A stretch of DNA of 64,000 nt from GCA-2708415 sp964353185 (lineage in GTDB: Bacteria > Pseudomonadota > Alphaproteobacteria > Micavibrionales > Micavibrionaceae): the NCBI GenBank assembly GCA_964353185.1, contig CAYGUV010000004.1:1-64000 (forward strand), in the 5' to 3' direction. This document shows, piece after piece, positions 8,484 through 17,040 of this stretch; position 1 is the first letter of the stretch; each line of letters opens with the position of its first letter. Position numbers and translations under genes: made by a program. The notes below the pieces were generated by a model. That model was not told the DNA's origin. It ran no database searches and was given only the letters and a program-made list of their open reading frames with translations.

Positions 8484-9305
8484 TTGTGTATTCAGCCGAC
8501 TAATTATAAATTTTCAAATATGGGTAAACCGCAGCGTATATGGGCGGTGTCCTCTATCCACGGCGATATCAACAGACTTATCAACATTCATGATGCCATC
8601 TTTAACCGCATAAAACCGGGGGATCGCGTTGTCTACCTTGGTAATTACACCGGGCATGGGGATTATTCTCGTGAAACCATCGAAGAAATTCTTTTATTCC
8701 GCCGTCTTTTAATGGCCAAACCGGGTATGAAGGCCTCTGACCTTATCTACTTAAAAGGTAAACAAGAAGCCAACTGGCAAAAGCTTATGCAGCTCCAATT
8801 TGAGCTTTTCCCCGTTGATAGCCTTCTGACGCTTCTGGGCACTGGCATGGGTCAAACCCTCGAAAGCTATGGCTTATGCCCTCACGATGGTGTTGTTGCG
8901 GCGCGTGCAGGCGCATATTCGCTTTCAAAATGGGTCACAACCATTCGCCATTCTTTGATACAAAACCAAGGGCACGATGCCTTTATGATGCATCAAGTCC
9001 GTGCCGCCTATACAAATTTTGATGATAATCGTTTTCCTGTCTTATTTGTAAATGCTGGCATCGACCTTGAGAAACGATTGGATGACCAACAGACTAGCTT
9101 TTGGGAAGCAGACATTGACTTCCGTGATATTCAAAATGCATATAACCCATTTGAAAAAATTATCCGCGGATTCGATAGCACCCATCAAGGCATTTACCTA
9201 AACGGCGTATCCGCTTCCCTTGATGGCGGTTGCGGCTTCGGCGGCTCCCTCGTTTGCGCCTCCATGACAGGCACAGGCGATATTGATCAATTGATGGAAG
9301 CGTAA
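8484..9305 (+). CDS. Metallophosphoesterase-fold protein lacking the metal ligands (putative pseudophosphatase)
   Basis: A 273-aa protein with the layout of a calcineurin-like/ApaH-type phosphoesterase, but with nearly every catalytic motif altered. The DxHGD motif is SIHGD (24-28), GDxxDRG is GNYTGHG (53-59), GNHE is GKQE (92-95), and the later FVHAG-type segment reads FVNAG. Active members of the family need these Asp, Asn and His residues for the two-metal centre, so hydrolysis is unlikely. A binding or regulatory role is inferred. The start is uncertain: a TTG at 8484 has GGGA upstream, while an ATG at 8520 has no SD. It is followed by a strong terminator. Confidence 0.7.
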   Translation: MCIQPTNYKFSNMGKPQRIWAVSSIHGDINRLINIHDAIFNRIKPGDRVVYLGNYTGHGDYSRETIEEILLFRRLLMAKPGMKASDLIYLKGKQEANWQKLMQLQFELFPVDSLLTLLGTGMGQTLESYGLCPHDGVVAARAGAYSLSKWVTTIRHSLIQNQGHDAFMMHQVRAAYTNFDDNRFPVLFVNAGIDLEKRLDDQQTSFWEADIDFRDIQNAYNPFEKIIRGFDSTHQGIYLNGVSASLDGGCGFGGSLVCASMTGTGDIDQLMEA

Positions 9306-9306
9306 A

Positions 9307-9335
9307 AAAAGCCCCAGTTTAAGGGGCTTTTATTT
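9307..9335. terminator. Bidirectional intrinsic terminator between convergent genes
   Basis: AAAAGCCCC (9307-9315) pairs with GGGGCTTTT (9323-9331) around a 7-nt loop, with A run on one side and T run on the other. It serves the gene ending at 9305 and the M48 gene ending at 9357 from the other strand. Confidence 0.9.
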
Positions 9336-9356
9336 AATCTATTATCCTAAAATTTC

Positions 9357-10832
9357 TTAATTCGTAACAATCTTATATGGCTGTCCTGCCGCAATTCGCG
9401 CATTTGAGGACAAACCATTTAAGACTAAGAAATGCTGACGCTTGTCACCTGTAACGTCCATCTTGGCCGCCATTGTATCAACGGTTGCACCTGATGGGGC
9501 CTGAATAACACGCAAAGTCTTCGGACGTATCGAGCTTTTCTCAGAGGCACTTAAACGGCGGAAGCTATAGGTGGTTTTCTTAAGCTCATTAACAAATGCG
9601 TTGCTCACCCCTTGAGGAATGGCCATTTGGAAACGGAAAAACTCACCTGGGGCCCACTCCACAATTGTGACACGAATATCGGCGTTCTTGCCCTGAACTT
9701 GCCCGCTAAATCCTGCTGTGGCGGCATTCATACCATTAATTTGAATGCGCTCTGCCCCGCCTGTATTTTGCCCTTTAAGCACCTTTTGCACCAAAAAATT
9801 ATAAGGGTCAGGATTGGTTGTATCTTTCACCGCATCAAACAAAATTACCGTTCCGTTCGGGTTGGTCACGGCAACTTCTGTTTGGCCATTTACAAATTTC
9901 GATCCATCTGGCGCAGTAAACGCAAATCCCATTTCTGGGTGATAAAATGTGTTGCCACGGGCAAATCCTTGGCTGGCGCTATCACCATAAGTTAATCCAT
10001 TAATCATCGATAAGTATTTTGCACGGTTATCTGTATTGTTCGCAGGAAACTGTGCGGCGGCGGCTCTGGCTTGTTGCACGCGGTTTGCTGTAATGGGGTG
10101 GGTTGCAAAATAATTAAACTCGCTCTTTCCGCCATTTTCCAATTTACTTTGTGCATCAAGGCTGGCGAGGAAGTCTGACATCGCATTCGGGTTATATCCT
10201 GCGCGTGATAAGTATCTTACCCCTAAATCATCTGATTCATGCTCTTGCCCTCTTGAATATGACGATACATATAAATTTGATCCTAAATTGGCCAACTGCC
10301 CTGCAGCGCTACTGCCTGTCGCAATGCCCACAACGGCCGCGCCCAATCCAGCAATCGCACCCGTAGACATACGTTCTGCAGCATGACGCGCCGTCACATG
10401 GCCAATTTCGTGACCAATAACCGCCGCTAATTCAGCTTCACTATTGGCCAGTGTTAACAACCCGCGTGTTACGTATATATACCCGCCTGGTAGGGCAAAC
10501 GCATTCACTGTTGGGCTATCAATGGTGTAAAAACGGTATTGAACATCTTTGCGCTCGGTATTTGCGGCAACTTTCTTGCCTATTTGTTCAACATAATTGG
10601 CGATGGGGCCTGTCATAAATTTACCAAATTGCGCTTCCACTTTTGCATGTTCCTGCGCACCAATTTGCGCCTCATTCCCCGCAGGTAAAAGCGCCGTAAA
10701 CTGACGATCTCCTGTTGCAGCATTTGTAGTACATCCCACAATTCCCAAAACCACTATCATGGGCAATACTTTAAAAGATTGCTTGCTTAATATGGTCGAT
10801 TTCGTCCATTTTGATGTTATGCGATTTGTCAT
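9357..10832 (-). CDS. M48 family metalloprotease, lipoprotein
   Basis: Zinc protease of the BepA/LoiP type, expected at the periplasmic face of the outer membrane in quality control. I start it at the ATG at 10832, where GAGGA lies 12 nt upstream. An upstream extension in frame is open but has no SD and lacks export logic. From this start (491 aa) there is a lipoprotein signal ending in IVGC (Cys34), HEIGH at 141-145, and a downstream Glu ligand in GQEHESDD. The C-terminal about 60 residues resemble a LysM/SPOR-like wall-binding tail (QAPSGATVDTMAAKM). The 5' end overlaps the divergent nuclease gene by 14 bp. Confidence 0.88.
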   Translation of the reverse strand: MTNRITSKWTKSTILSKQSFKVLPMIVVLGIVGCTTNAATGDRQFTALLPAGNEAQIGAQEHAKVEAQFGKFMTGPIANYVEQIGKKVAANTERKDVQYRFYTIDSPTVNAFALPGGYIYVTRGLLTLANSEAELAAVIGHEIGHVTARHAAERMSTGAIAGLGAAVVGIATGSSAAGQLANLGSNLYVSSYSRGQEHESDDLGVRYLSRAGYNPNAMSDFLASLDAQSKLENGGKSEFNYFATHPITANRVQQARAAAAQFPANNTDNRAKYLSMINGLTYGDSASQGFARGNTFYHPEMGFAFTAPDGSKFVNGQTEVAVTNPNGTVILFDAVKDTTNPDPYNFLVQKVLKGQNTGGAERIQINGMNAATAGFSGQVQGKNADIRVTIVEWAPGEFFRFQMAIPQGVSNAFVNELKKTTYSFRRLSASEKSSIRPKTLRVIQAPSGATVDTMAAKMDVTGDKRQHFLVLNGLSSNARIAAGQPYKIVTN

Positions 10833-11727
10833 ACGAAGTTTTATCCTCATCGGGTTTATGTTTGGGTTCTTTTTGAATTCAAATATTACTATTGCCCAAA
10901 ACAACAGCTTTAGTAAGGCAGAAGTTCCCACAAAATTGTCACATTTGCAAATTTCTCCTGAAATATGGAAGGAAATCAAAGACATTAAAAATACGAAATC
11001 AGGGCGAATTGCTCAAATCATCGACCCTGTTACTATTTTGTTAAAAGATAAAACTATCATTCGCTTGGCTTCTATCGATGTTCCTAATGATAAAGACACT
11101 GACCTATCTATCCGCGCGCTTGATTATCTAAAAACTCTATTACCCGAAGGAAAGGAAATTTTTATCTTTCAAACACGCAGCAGTAAATCAGGCCGCGTGA
11201 ACCGCATGAACCACCAACTCGCCCATTTGGTTACCAAAGAAGATAATATTTGGGTGCAAGGAAGCATGCTTGAACAAGGTCTCGCCTACATCTATACAGC
11301 GCCAAATCATGATGAGTTAATATCCGAAATGATCGCGGCAGAAAATAAGGCCATTAAAGCTGAAAAAGATATATGGTCACCCACTTCTAAAAATAAAATT
11401 ATCTCTCCAGAAAACACCGAAAAGGCCATCGGTGATTTTGCAATCGTTGAAGGTTCCATTACAAAAGTCGCCAGTATTCGCAATAATACTTACTTAAATT
11501 TTGGCGCGGATTGGAAGACTGATTTCACCATCATGATACCTTCCACTTTGCGTAAAAATTTTGCTAAAAACGGTATCGACTTACTCTCTTTAGGCAATCA
11601 GCGCGTTCGTGTGCGCGGTTGGATGCGCGAATATAACGGCCCGTTTATTGAACTGGAAGACATATCCCATTTGCAAATTCTGGCCAATCCTTCTACTCTT
11701 CCGACTGACATAAAGGATCCAGAATGA
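10819..11727 (+). CDS. SNase-like (thermonuclease family) exported protein
   Basis: I start it at the ATG at 10819, which gives a clear signal peptide (MRFVIRSFILIGFMFGFFLN, then ITIAQ). There is no good SD, so the start is uncertain. Residues about 60-150 match the staphylococcal-nuclease fold: GRIAQIIDPVTILL, IRLASIDVPN with the conserved Arg82, and a segment with GRVNRM. The catalytic Glu expected after the IDxP segment appears replaced (DLSIRALDYLK), so nuclease activity is doubtful. A further 130-residue C-terminal domain is not recognised. It overlaps the pip gene by 4 nt (ATGA), implying an operon. Confidence 0.75.
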   Translation: MRFVIRSFILIGFMFGFFLNSNITIAQNNSFSKAEVPTKLSHLQISPEIWKEIKDIKNTKSGRIAQIIDPVTILLKDKTIIRLASIDVPNDKDTDLSIRALDYLKTLLPEGKEIFIFQTRSSKSGRVNRMNHQLAHLVTKEDNIWVQGSMLEQGLAYIYTAPNHDELISEMIAAENKAIKAEKDIWSPTSKNKIISPENTEKAIGDFAIVEGSITKVASIRNNTYLNFGADWKTDFTIMIPSTLRKNFAKNGIDLLSLGNQRVRVRGWMREYNGPFIELEDISHLQILANPSTLPTDIKDPE

Positions 11728-12707
11728 GCCAAGTACAACAAACAATATGCGAAGGCAAAACACAGTTTGATTTATTTCCTGAAATTGAACCCCACATTTC
11801 AGGATACTTAAGTGTCGATGCCCCGCATCAGCTTTACTGGGAAGAATGCGGCAACCCTGATAGTGTACCTGTCATCTATTTACACGGTGGTCCAGGCGGA
11901 AAATGTAGCCCTAAGGCGCGCCGCTTTTTTGACCCCGACCATTACCGTATCATATTATTTGACCAACGCGGCGCAGGCCGATCAACGCCTACCGCTTGCC
12001 TTGAAAAAAACTCACCTGAATATCTGGTGAACGACATTGAAACGTTACGCAAGCATTTAGAAATTGATAAATGGCATGTGTTCGGTGGCTCATGGGGGTC
12101 AACATTATCACTTCTTTATGCGTGTGCGCATCCAGATAAAATAAAAAGTCTTGTTCTGCGCGGTATTTTTTTAATGGAAGAAAGTGAAATCCAGTGGCTT
12201 TATACCGACAACAAAAACATCTTCCCCGAAGCATGGGAAGAGTTTGCAAACCATATACCCGAAAATGAACGGGTTGATTTATTATCTGCCTATTACAAAC
12301 GTCTCACAGGCGATGACGAAAAAGAAAAAAACGAAGCGGCCAAGATATGGAGCATTTATGAAAGCGCTTGTGCTTCCCTTCTCCCTAATTACGAAATCAT
12401 AACAACGCCAGAACAATTACAAGATGCTATTTGTATCTCAAGCATCGAAGCACATTTTTTCAAAAACTACGTTATTGATGCAAAAGACAGCATCTTAAAT
12501 AAGATCGACCGCTTTCGACACATCCCAAGCGTCATCGTCCAAGGGCGCTATGATATGATTTGCCCAATCATCACCGCACACCGCCTTCATCAAAAATGGC
12601 CCGAAGCGGAATATTTAATTGCCCCAGATGCAGGCCACTCAATGTTAGAAAAATCAATATTGTCGCATCTGGTCGGCGCAACCGAAAAAATGAAATCTAT
12701 AAAATAA
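11724..12707 (+). CDS. pip: Prolyl aminopeptidase (proline iminopeptidase), family S33
   Basis: Alpha/beta hydrolase that releases N-terminal proline from peptides in the cytoplasm. Seen: the oxyanion segment HGGPGG (54-59), DQRGAGRSTP, the nucleophile elbow GGSWGS with Ser123, the acid residue in GRYDMICP and His in DAGHSM. Length of 327 aa is typical. The start overlaps the stop of the upstream gene by ATGA, so translation is probably coupled. pgk follows 12 nt later. Confidence 0.92.
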   Translation: MSQVQQTICEGKTQFDLFPEIEPHISGYLSVDAPHQLYWEECGNPDSVPVIYLHGGPGGKCSPKARRFFDPDHYRIILFDQRGAGRSTPTACLEKNSPEYLVNDIETLRKHLEIDKWHVFGGSWGSTLSLLYACAHPDKIKSLVLRGIFLMEESEIQWLYTDNKNIFPEAWEEFANHIPENERVDLLSAYYKRLTGDDEKEKNEAAKIWSIYESACASLLPNYEIITTPEQLQDAICISSIEAHFFKNYVIDAKDSILNKIDRFRHIPSVIVQGRYDMICPIITAHRLHQKWPEAEYLIAPDAGHSMLEKSILSHLVGATEKMKSIK

Positions 12708-12719
12708 ATAGGATGAAAC

Positions 12720-13889
12720 ATGACATTTAAAACCCTAAAGGATTTTGACTTAAAAGATAAAACAGTCTTATTACGCGCAGATTTAAACGTCCCTGTAAAA
12801 GATGGAAAAGTTTCTGATTTCACCCGTATCGACCGCCTAAAAGATACTATCGACTATCTAAAATCAAATGCAAAACGCGTAATTATCCTTTCCCATTACG
12901 GCCGCCCAAAAGGTGAGAAAAATTTAGATTACAGCCTCTCTTTCCTCCCTTCCGTCTTAACCGAACGATGGGCAACAACTGTAGGGTTCGGTGAAGAAAG
13001 CGATGCGCAAATCACCCTCAAAGAAAACTTACGCTTTCATAAAGGCGAAGAAGCGAACGATGCGGCATTTGCCAAAGAGCTCGCCAACCTTGGTGATGTT
13101 TTTGTGAATGATGCATTTTCATGCGCGCACCGTGCCCATGCCTCCACCGAAGGCATCACCCATTACCTTCCTTCCGCAGCAGGGTTGCTTATGGAGGCGG
13201 AGTTAACTGCGCTCAATAATGCACTCGAATCTCCGCAAAAACCGGTACTTGCCATTGTTGGCGGCGCCAAAGTCTCCACCAAGCTAAGCGTGCTTCATAA
13301 TTTGGTAAAAAAAGTCGACTATCTTGTTTTGGGTGGCGGCATGGCCAACACATTTTTATTTGCAAACGACCAATCAGTTGGGCAATCTTTATGCGAAAAA
13401 GAAATGGTTGCAGAAGCGCGCGACATACAAAAAACTGCGCGTGATCATGACTGTCAAATCATCCTCCCTCAAGATTGCGTTGTTACAAAAGAGTTTAAAG
13501 AAGGCGCAGAATTTGAAACCGTGCAACTCCCCAACTTCCCTGACGATAAAATGGCTTTGGACGCAGGTGAAAAATCCATTCAATACATCAACGAAATATT
13601 AGATGAGTGTAAAACTGTTCTTTGGAACGGCCCCTTGGGTGTGTTTGAAATTAAACCTTTTGATAACGCCACGAATAAGGTTGCCCAAAAAGTCGCTGCC
13701 CTCACCAAACAAAATAAAATGATAAGCGTTGCAGGCGGCGGTGATACTGTCGCCGCCCTTGATAATGCAGGTGTCATTGATGATTTTAGTTACATCTCCA
13801 CCGCGGGCGGCGCTTTCCTAGAATGGCTTGAGGGCAACACACTTCCGGGCGTTGCGGCCCTTACCGCAAATAATAAAAAAGCAGCCTAA
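12720..13889 (+). CDS. pgk: Phosphoglycerate kinase
   Basis: Glycolytic kinase interconverting 1,3-bisphosphoglycerate and 3-phosphoglycerate with ADP/ATP. Seen: LLRADLNVPVKDGKV at the start, LSHYGRPKG, the hinge region with VGGAKVSTKL, and the nucleotide-binding WNGPLGVFE and AGGGDTVAAL segments near the end. At 389 aa it is full length. AGGA precedes the ATG. The final codons fold into the terminator stem. Confidence 0.98.
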   Translation: MTFKTLKDFDLKDKTVLLRADLNVPVKDGKVSDFTRIDRLKDTIDYLKSNAKRVIILSHYGRPKGEKNLDYSLSFLPSVLTERWATTVGFGEESDAQITLKENLRFHKGEEANDAAFAKELANLGDVFVNDAFSCAHRAHASTEGITHYLPSAAGLLMEAELTALNNALESPQKPVLAIVGGAKVSTKLSVLHNLVKKVDYLVLGGGMANTFLFANDQSVGQSLCEKEMVAEARDIQKTARDHDCQIILPQDCVVTKEFKEGAEFETVQLPNFPDDKMALDAGEKSIQYINEILDECKTVLWNGPLGVFEIKPFDNATNKVAQKVAALTKQNKMISVAGGGDTVAALDNAGVIDDFSYISTAGGAFLEWLEGNTLPGVAALTANNKKAA

Positions 13890-13908
13890 AGATAAGCTGC
13901 TTTAATAT
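13878..13908. terminator. Intrinsic terminator overlapping the pgk stop codon
   Basis: AAAGCAGC (13878-13885) pairs with GCTGCTTT (13896-13903) around a 10-nt loop containing the stop codon. T-rich on one side and A-rich on the other, so it can also serve the convergent gene ending at 13927. Confidence 0.75.
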
Positions 13909-13926
13909 TTGAAGGAAAAACTGTGT

Positions 13927-15042
13927 TTATGAATCACGGCTAGAATTTAAAATCTCTTCTGCCATCGTGATTTCAATTGTCTCATAATATTTAATTGCAT
14001 GATTTAATTGTGAATGTTGAACCATTTGTTTTTCACGCAACCTTGATGTTAATAAAAATATATTGATAAAATCTGACTTTTGAATGCCTGTTCCTTTACA
14101 CGCAATGGCCAACCCTTGGCCGCGCTCTTGACTTAGCATTTTCTCTGCTACAGGAAGTGGCAGTCCACAAAACACCGTAAAACATGCAATAAATGTTGAA
14201 ACCTGACCGCGCTTTAAATAATTGATCATCTCAAAAACAGTCAACATATCATTACGACATAGGGTTTCTGCTTCCTCAATCATTGATTGGGTTACCTGAA
14301 AATTACTATGGGCGTTTTGAATGGCTTCGTTAACAACCTCTTCCATAGCAATATCAAAAGTTTGAGAAACATCAATATCAAAGTTGGCGTTGATATAATT
14401 CTTAAGCTCATATCCAACAAAGCTGTAAATTTCACGAACCAAGTCATTGGTCATTTCTTTACGTTCAAGCAATGGTTTTGTTAATGGCTCATAATCTTCG
14501 GCCATCACTGAAAACACACGAAGGGCGTGATCTGTTAAGGTTGAATTTTTATTATGCACCAATGTTTTTGCTGTCAAAATATCGCGCGTATCCGCAAGCG
14601 CATCAATAAGCAATGGTGATAAATTTGTGCGCTCTGCAATGACGCGCCAATATTCTTTTGATTGTGCCTTCACGATATATAAAAGGTCTGTGTCGTTTAA
14701 AACAGGACTATGCCTTAAAACTGGTGTCGCAATATCAATATCGTCACTCACAAGATTTAAAATCAATCTCAATGGTGCGCTGTTACTTACGCTCATTTTT
14801 TGTGCAATTGCTCGACGTAAATTACGCTCTGCCTGTGAGATAACGCCCATTAATGCGTCTGTGATCACTTCTTTTTCGGTTGATCCTAAATCTAAATCAA
14901 TCAGTTCGCTCATAATTGTTGCCAACTCTGAACGTGATTCCTCTTCATGACACCCTGTCATGTTATAAAGCTTATGCTTATCATAAAAATTGATTAGCAA
15001 ATTCTGCGCTTCTGGCACTCTTGTTAGTAAATTTAAAGACAC
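13927..15042 (-). CDS. DUF2336 domain-containing protein
   Basis: A 371-aa helical protein of a family found mainly in alphaproteobacteria, some members of which are linked to regulation. Seen: tandem HEAT-like helices with repeated phrases such as VSNSAPLRLILNLV, ATPVLRHSPVLND and LSPLLIDALADTRDILTAKT, typical of DUF2336. No signal peptide or membrane segment. The start is a GTG with GGGGA about 6 nt upstream. Monocistronic by position. Molecular role unknown. Confidence 0.85.
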   Translation of the reverse strand: MSLNLLTRVPEAQNLLINFYDKHKLYNMTGCHEEESRSELATIMSELIDLDLGSTEKEVITDALMGVISQAERNLRRAIAQKMSVSNSAPLRLILNLVSDDIDIATPVLRHSPVLNDTDLLYIVKAQSKEYWRVIAERTNLSPLLIDALADTRDILTAKTLVHNKNSTLTDHALRVFSVMAEDYEPLTKPLLERKEMTNDLVREIYSFVGYELKNYINANFDIDVSQTFDIAMEEVVNEAIQNAHSNFQVTQSMIEEAETLCRNDMLTVFEMINYLKRGQVSTFIACFTVFCGLPLPVAEKMLSQERGQGLAIACKGTGIQKSDFINIFLLTSRLREKQMVQHSQLNHAIKYYETIEITMAEEILNSSRDS

Positions 15043-15272
15043 TGTCTTTCCCCGTTTTTTTAATTATTATATTAAGTCTATATAAAGTTCATTAAAATAT
15101 GATTTAAATTAAACCTAATTTCCCTTGCTTCTAAAAATATAGAAAAAGAATAAAAAATTAGTTAACAAAACAAAGTTTTTTAAAAATATATTGTTTTCTG
15201 CGGTTTTTAACGGAAAAATAAGCAATTATAATGTATAATTAACTAATCATATTAATATTGTGAGGAAAAAAG

Positions 15273-15515
15273 ATGGATGGTATAGGCGGTTTTGGAAAGA
15301 ACCCTTTTCAACAATTCCAAGTCGGGCAAAGCGTTAAACAAAACTCTGAAGCCAATATAATTGCACAACAAAGTGATGCAAAACGCTCCCCTGTTCAGAA
15401 CCTAAAATCCGAATTATCGGTCGATACATCTGCCCCTGTGCGTGGCACACCACTGCAACAACCACAAAATAGCGGCAGCATCGTCCGCGGCTCAAATTTA
15501 GACATCTCTGTATAA
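15273..15515 (+). CDS. Hypothetical small protein, 80 aa
   Basis: Not recognised. The coding call rests on a good SD (GTGAGGAA) 7 nt before the ATG and an uninterrupted frame. The sequence is Gln/Ser/Asn-rich and probably disordered (FQQFQVGQSVKQNSE), with no signal peptide or hydrophobic segment. The 230 bp upstream are very AT-rich with no other feature that I could identify. Confidence 0.55.
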   Translation: MDGIGGFGKNPFQQFQVGQSVKQNSEANIIAQQSDAKRSPVQNLKSELSVDTSAPVRGTPLQQPQNSGSIVRGSNLDISV

Positions 15516-15563
15516 AAAATACGTGAATAAAACGTAGTGCATTAGTTGTACAATAAAAGAGAA

Positions 15564-16994
15564 TTACTGAAACGCAACCTCATTAAAACTACGCAACTTA
15601 CGGCTATGCAATTTCTCTGACCCAATCTCACGCAAAATTTCCATCGTGCGCAGTCCAATTTGCAAATGTTGCTCCACACGCTTGCGGTAAAAACTATCCG
15701 CCATACCCGGCAATTTTAATTGCCCATGTAAGGGTTTATCCGAAACGCATAACAACGTTCCATACGGCACACGAAATCGAAATCCGTTCGCCGCAATCGT
15801 TCCCGATTCCATATCCAATGCAATCGCACGGCTTTGTGAAAATCTTTGGTTTTGACGAATAGACGGGCGCAATTCCCAGTTACGATCATCAACTGTCGCG
15901 ACCGTTCCGGTTCGCATCACCTTCTTCACATCATGCCCATGATTGGCGGTTATCTCACTCACGGCATCTTCCAATGCCAATTGAATTTCTGATAAGGCCG
16001 GAATAGGAATGCTTGGATGCAAATCATGGAACAACACATTATCACTCCGTAAATATCCATGCGCCAAAACATAATCTCCCAATTCTTGAGAGTTTCTAAG
16101 TCCTGCACAATGCCCCAACATCAACCACGCATGCGGGCGCAAAACGGCCACATGGTCTGTAATGGTTTTTGCATTAGACGGCCCAACACCAATATTAATC
16201 ATCGTAATACCACTGCCATCGGCACGTTTTAAATGATAGGCAGGCATTTGCGGTAAACGGCCGCCCTCCTCTGGCTGGACAAAATCGGTGTATCCATCCT
16301 TGCCAACCAATTCTTGTGAAATGCCAATAAACTTATCAATGTAAAATTGGTAATTTGTATAGAGGATATAATTTTGAAAATGCTCCGAATTTGTCCCACT
16401 ATAATGCTTTAGGCGCATCAAACTCAAATCTGTGCGCGGCGCAGTAAAAAGCGCGAGCGGCGCCGCCTTTCCTTCACCAACAATATATGTTGCATTTGCA
16501 ATCTGGTCATCCAAATGTTCCAAATCAGGCTGATCAAACAAATGCGGTAATTTTTGTATCTGTTCAGAATTTAAATCATGCTCTAAATGAAAATTCTCCC
16601 CCAGCGCAAAATGAATGGGTATGGGCGTATTACTCAACCCAATTTCAACGGGCACATTGTGATTTTCAATCAATAAAGATATTTGCTTACAATAATATTC
16701 GTGAAATATATCGGGGCGCGTTAATGTTGTTTCATAAACTCCCGGCTTTGACACAAAACCATAGGAAAGCCGTGTATCGCCCGAATGTCCGCGAAACCCT
16801 TCGCGTGGCACATCAATTTTTAAATACGGGTAAAACCCACTAATTTTTGATGATGGAATCGTTCCTTGTGAAAAACTTTCAAACGCACCACACAGATATT
16901 CAACCTGTGCGTCATAAACCTGTTTAATCGCCTGACACGCGTCTTCTGCGGTTTTATAAGTTTTTGATTTAATAGTCGGTGCTTTCTTATTCAT
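15564..16994 (-). CDS. amn: AMP nucleosidase
   Basis: Hydrolyses AMP to adenine and ribose 5-phosphate, part of purine salvage and adenylate control. Seen: the N-terminal Amn domain (YPYLKIDVPREGFRGHSGDT) and the nucleoside-phosphorylase-like C-terminal half with MINIGVGPSNAKT, MLGHCAGLR and LDMESGTIAANGFR. I start it at the ATG at 16994 (476 aa). A TTG at 17012 in frame would add 6 residues. Neither has a clear SD. Length matches the family. Confidence 0.93.
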   Translation of the reverse strand: MNKKAPTIKSKTYKTAEDACQAIKQVYDAQVEYLCGAFESFSQGTIPSSKISGFYPYLKIDVPREGFRGHSGDTRLSYGFVSKPGVYETTLTRPDIFHEYYCKQISLLIENHNVPVEIGLSNTPIPIHFALGENFHLEHDLNSEQIQKLPHLFDQPDLEHLDDQIANATYIVGEGKAAPLALFTAPRTDLSLMRLKHYSGTNSEHFQNYILYTNYQFYIDKFIGISQELVGKDGYTDFVQPEEGGRLPQMPAYHLKRADGSGITMINIGVGPSNAKTITDHVAVLRPHAWLMLGHCAGLRNSQELGDYVLAHGYLRSDNVLFHDLHPSIPIPALSEIQLALEDAVSEITANHGHDVKKVMRTGTVATVDDRNWELRPSIRQNQRFSQSRAIALDMESGTIAANGFRFRVPYGTLLCVSDKPLHGQLKLPGMADSFYRKRVEQHLQIGLRTMEILREIGSEKLHSRKLRSFNEVAFQ

Positions 16995-17040
16995 GCAACT
17001 ATTATCACTCAAAAACCGTTAATTTTCAATGAATTAGTAC

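Noticed and set aside
10833..10985. 51-residue N-terminal extension of the M48 protease
   Set aside because: Open in frame, but it would place the lipoprotein signal internally, lacks an SD, and would lie antisense to the nuclease gene; the GAGGA before 10832 decides the start.
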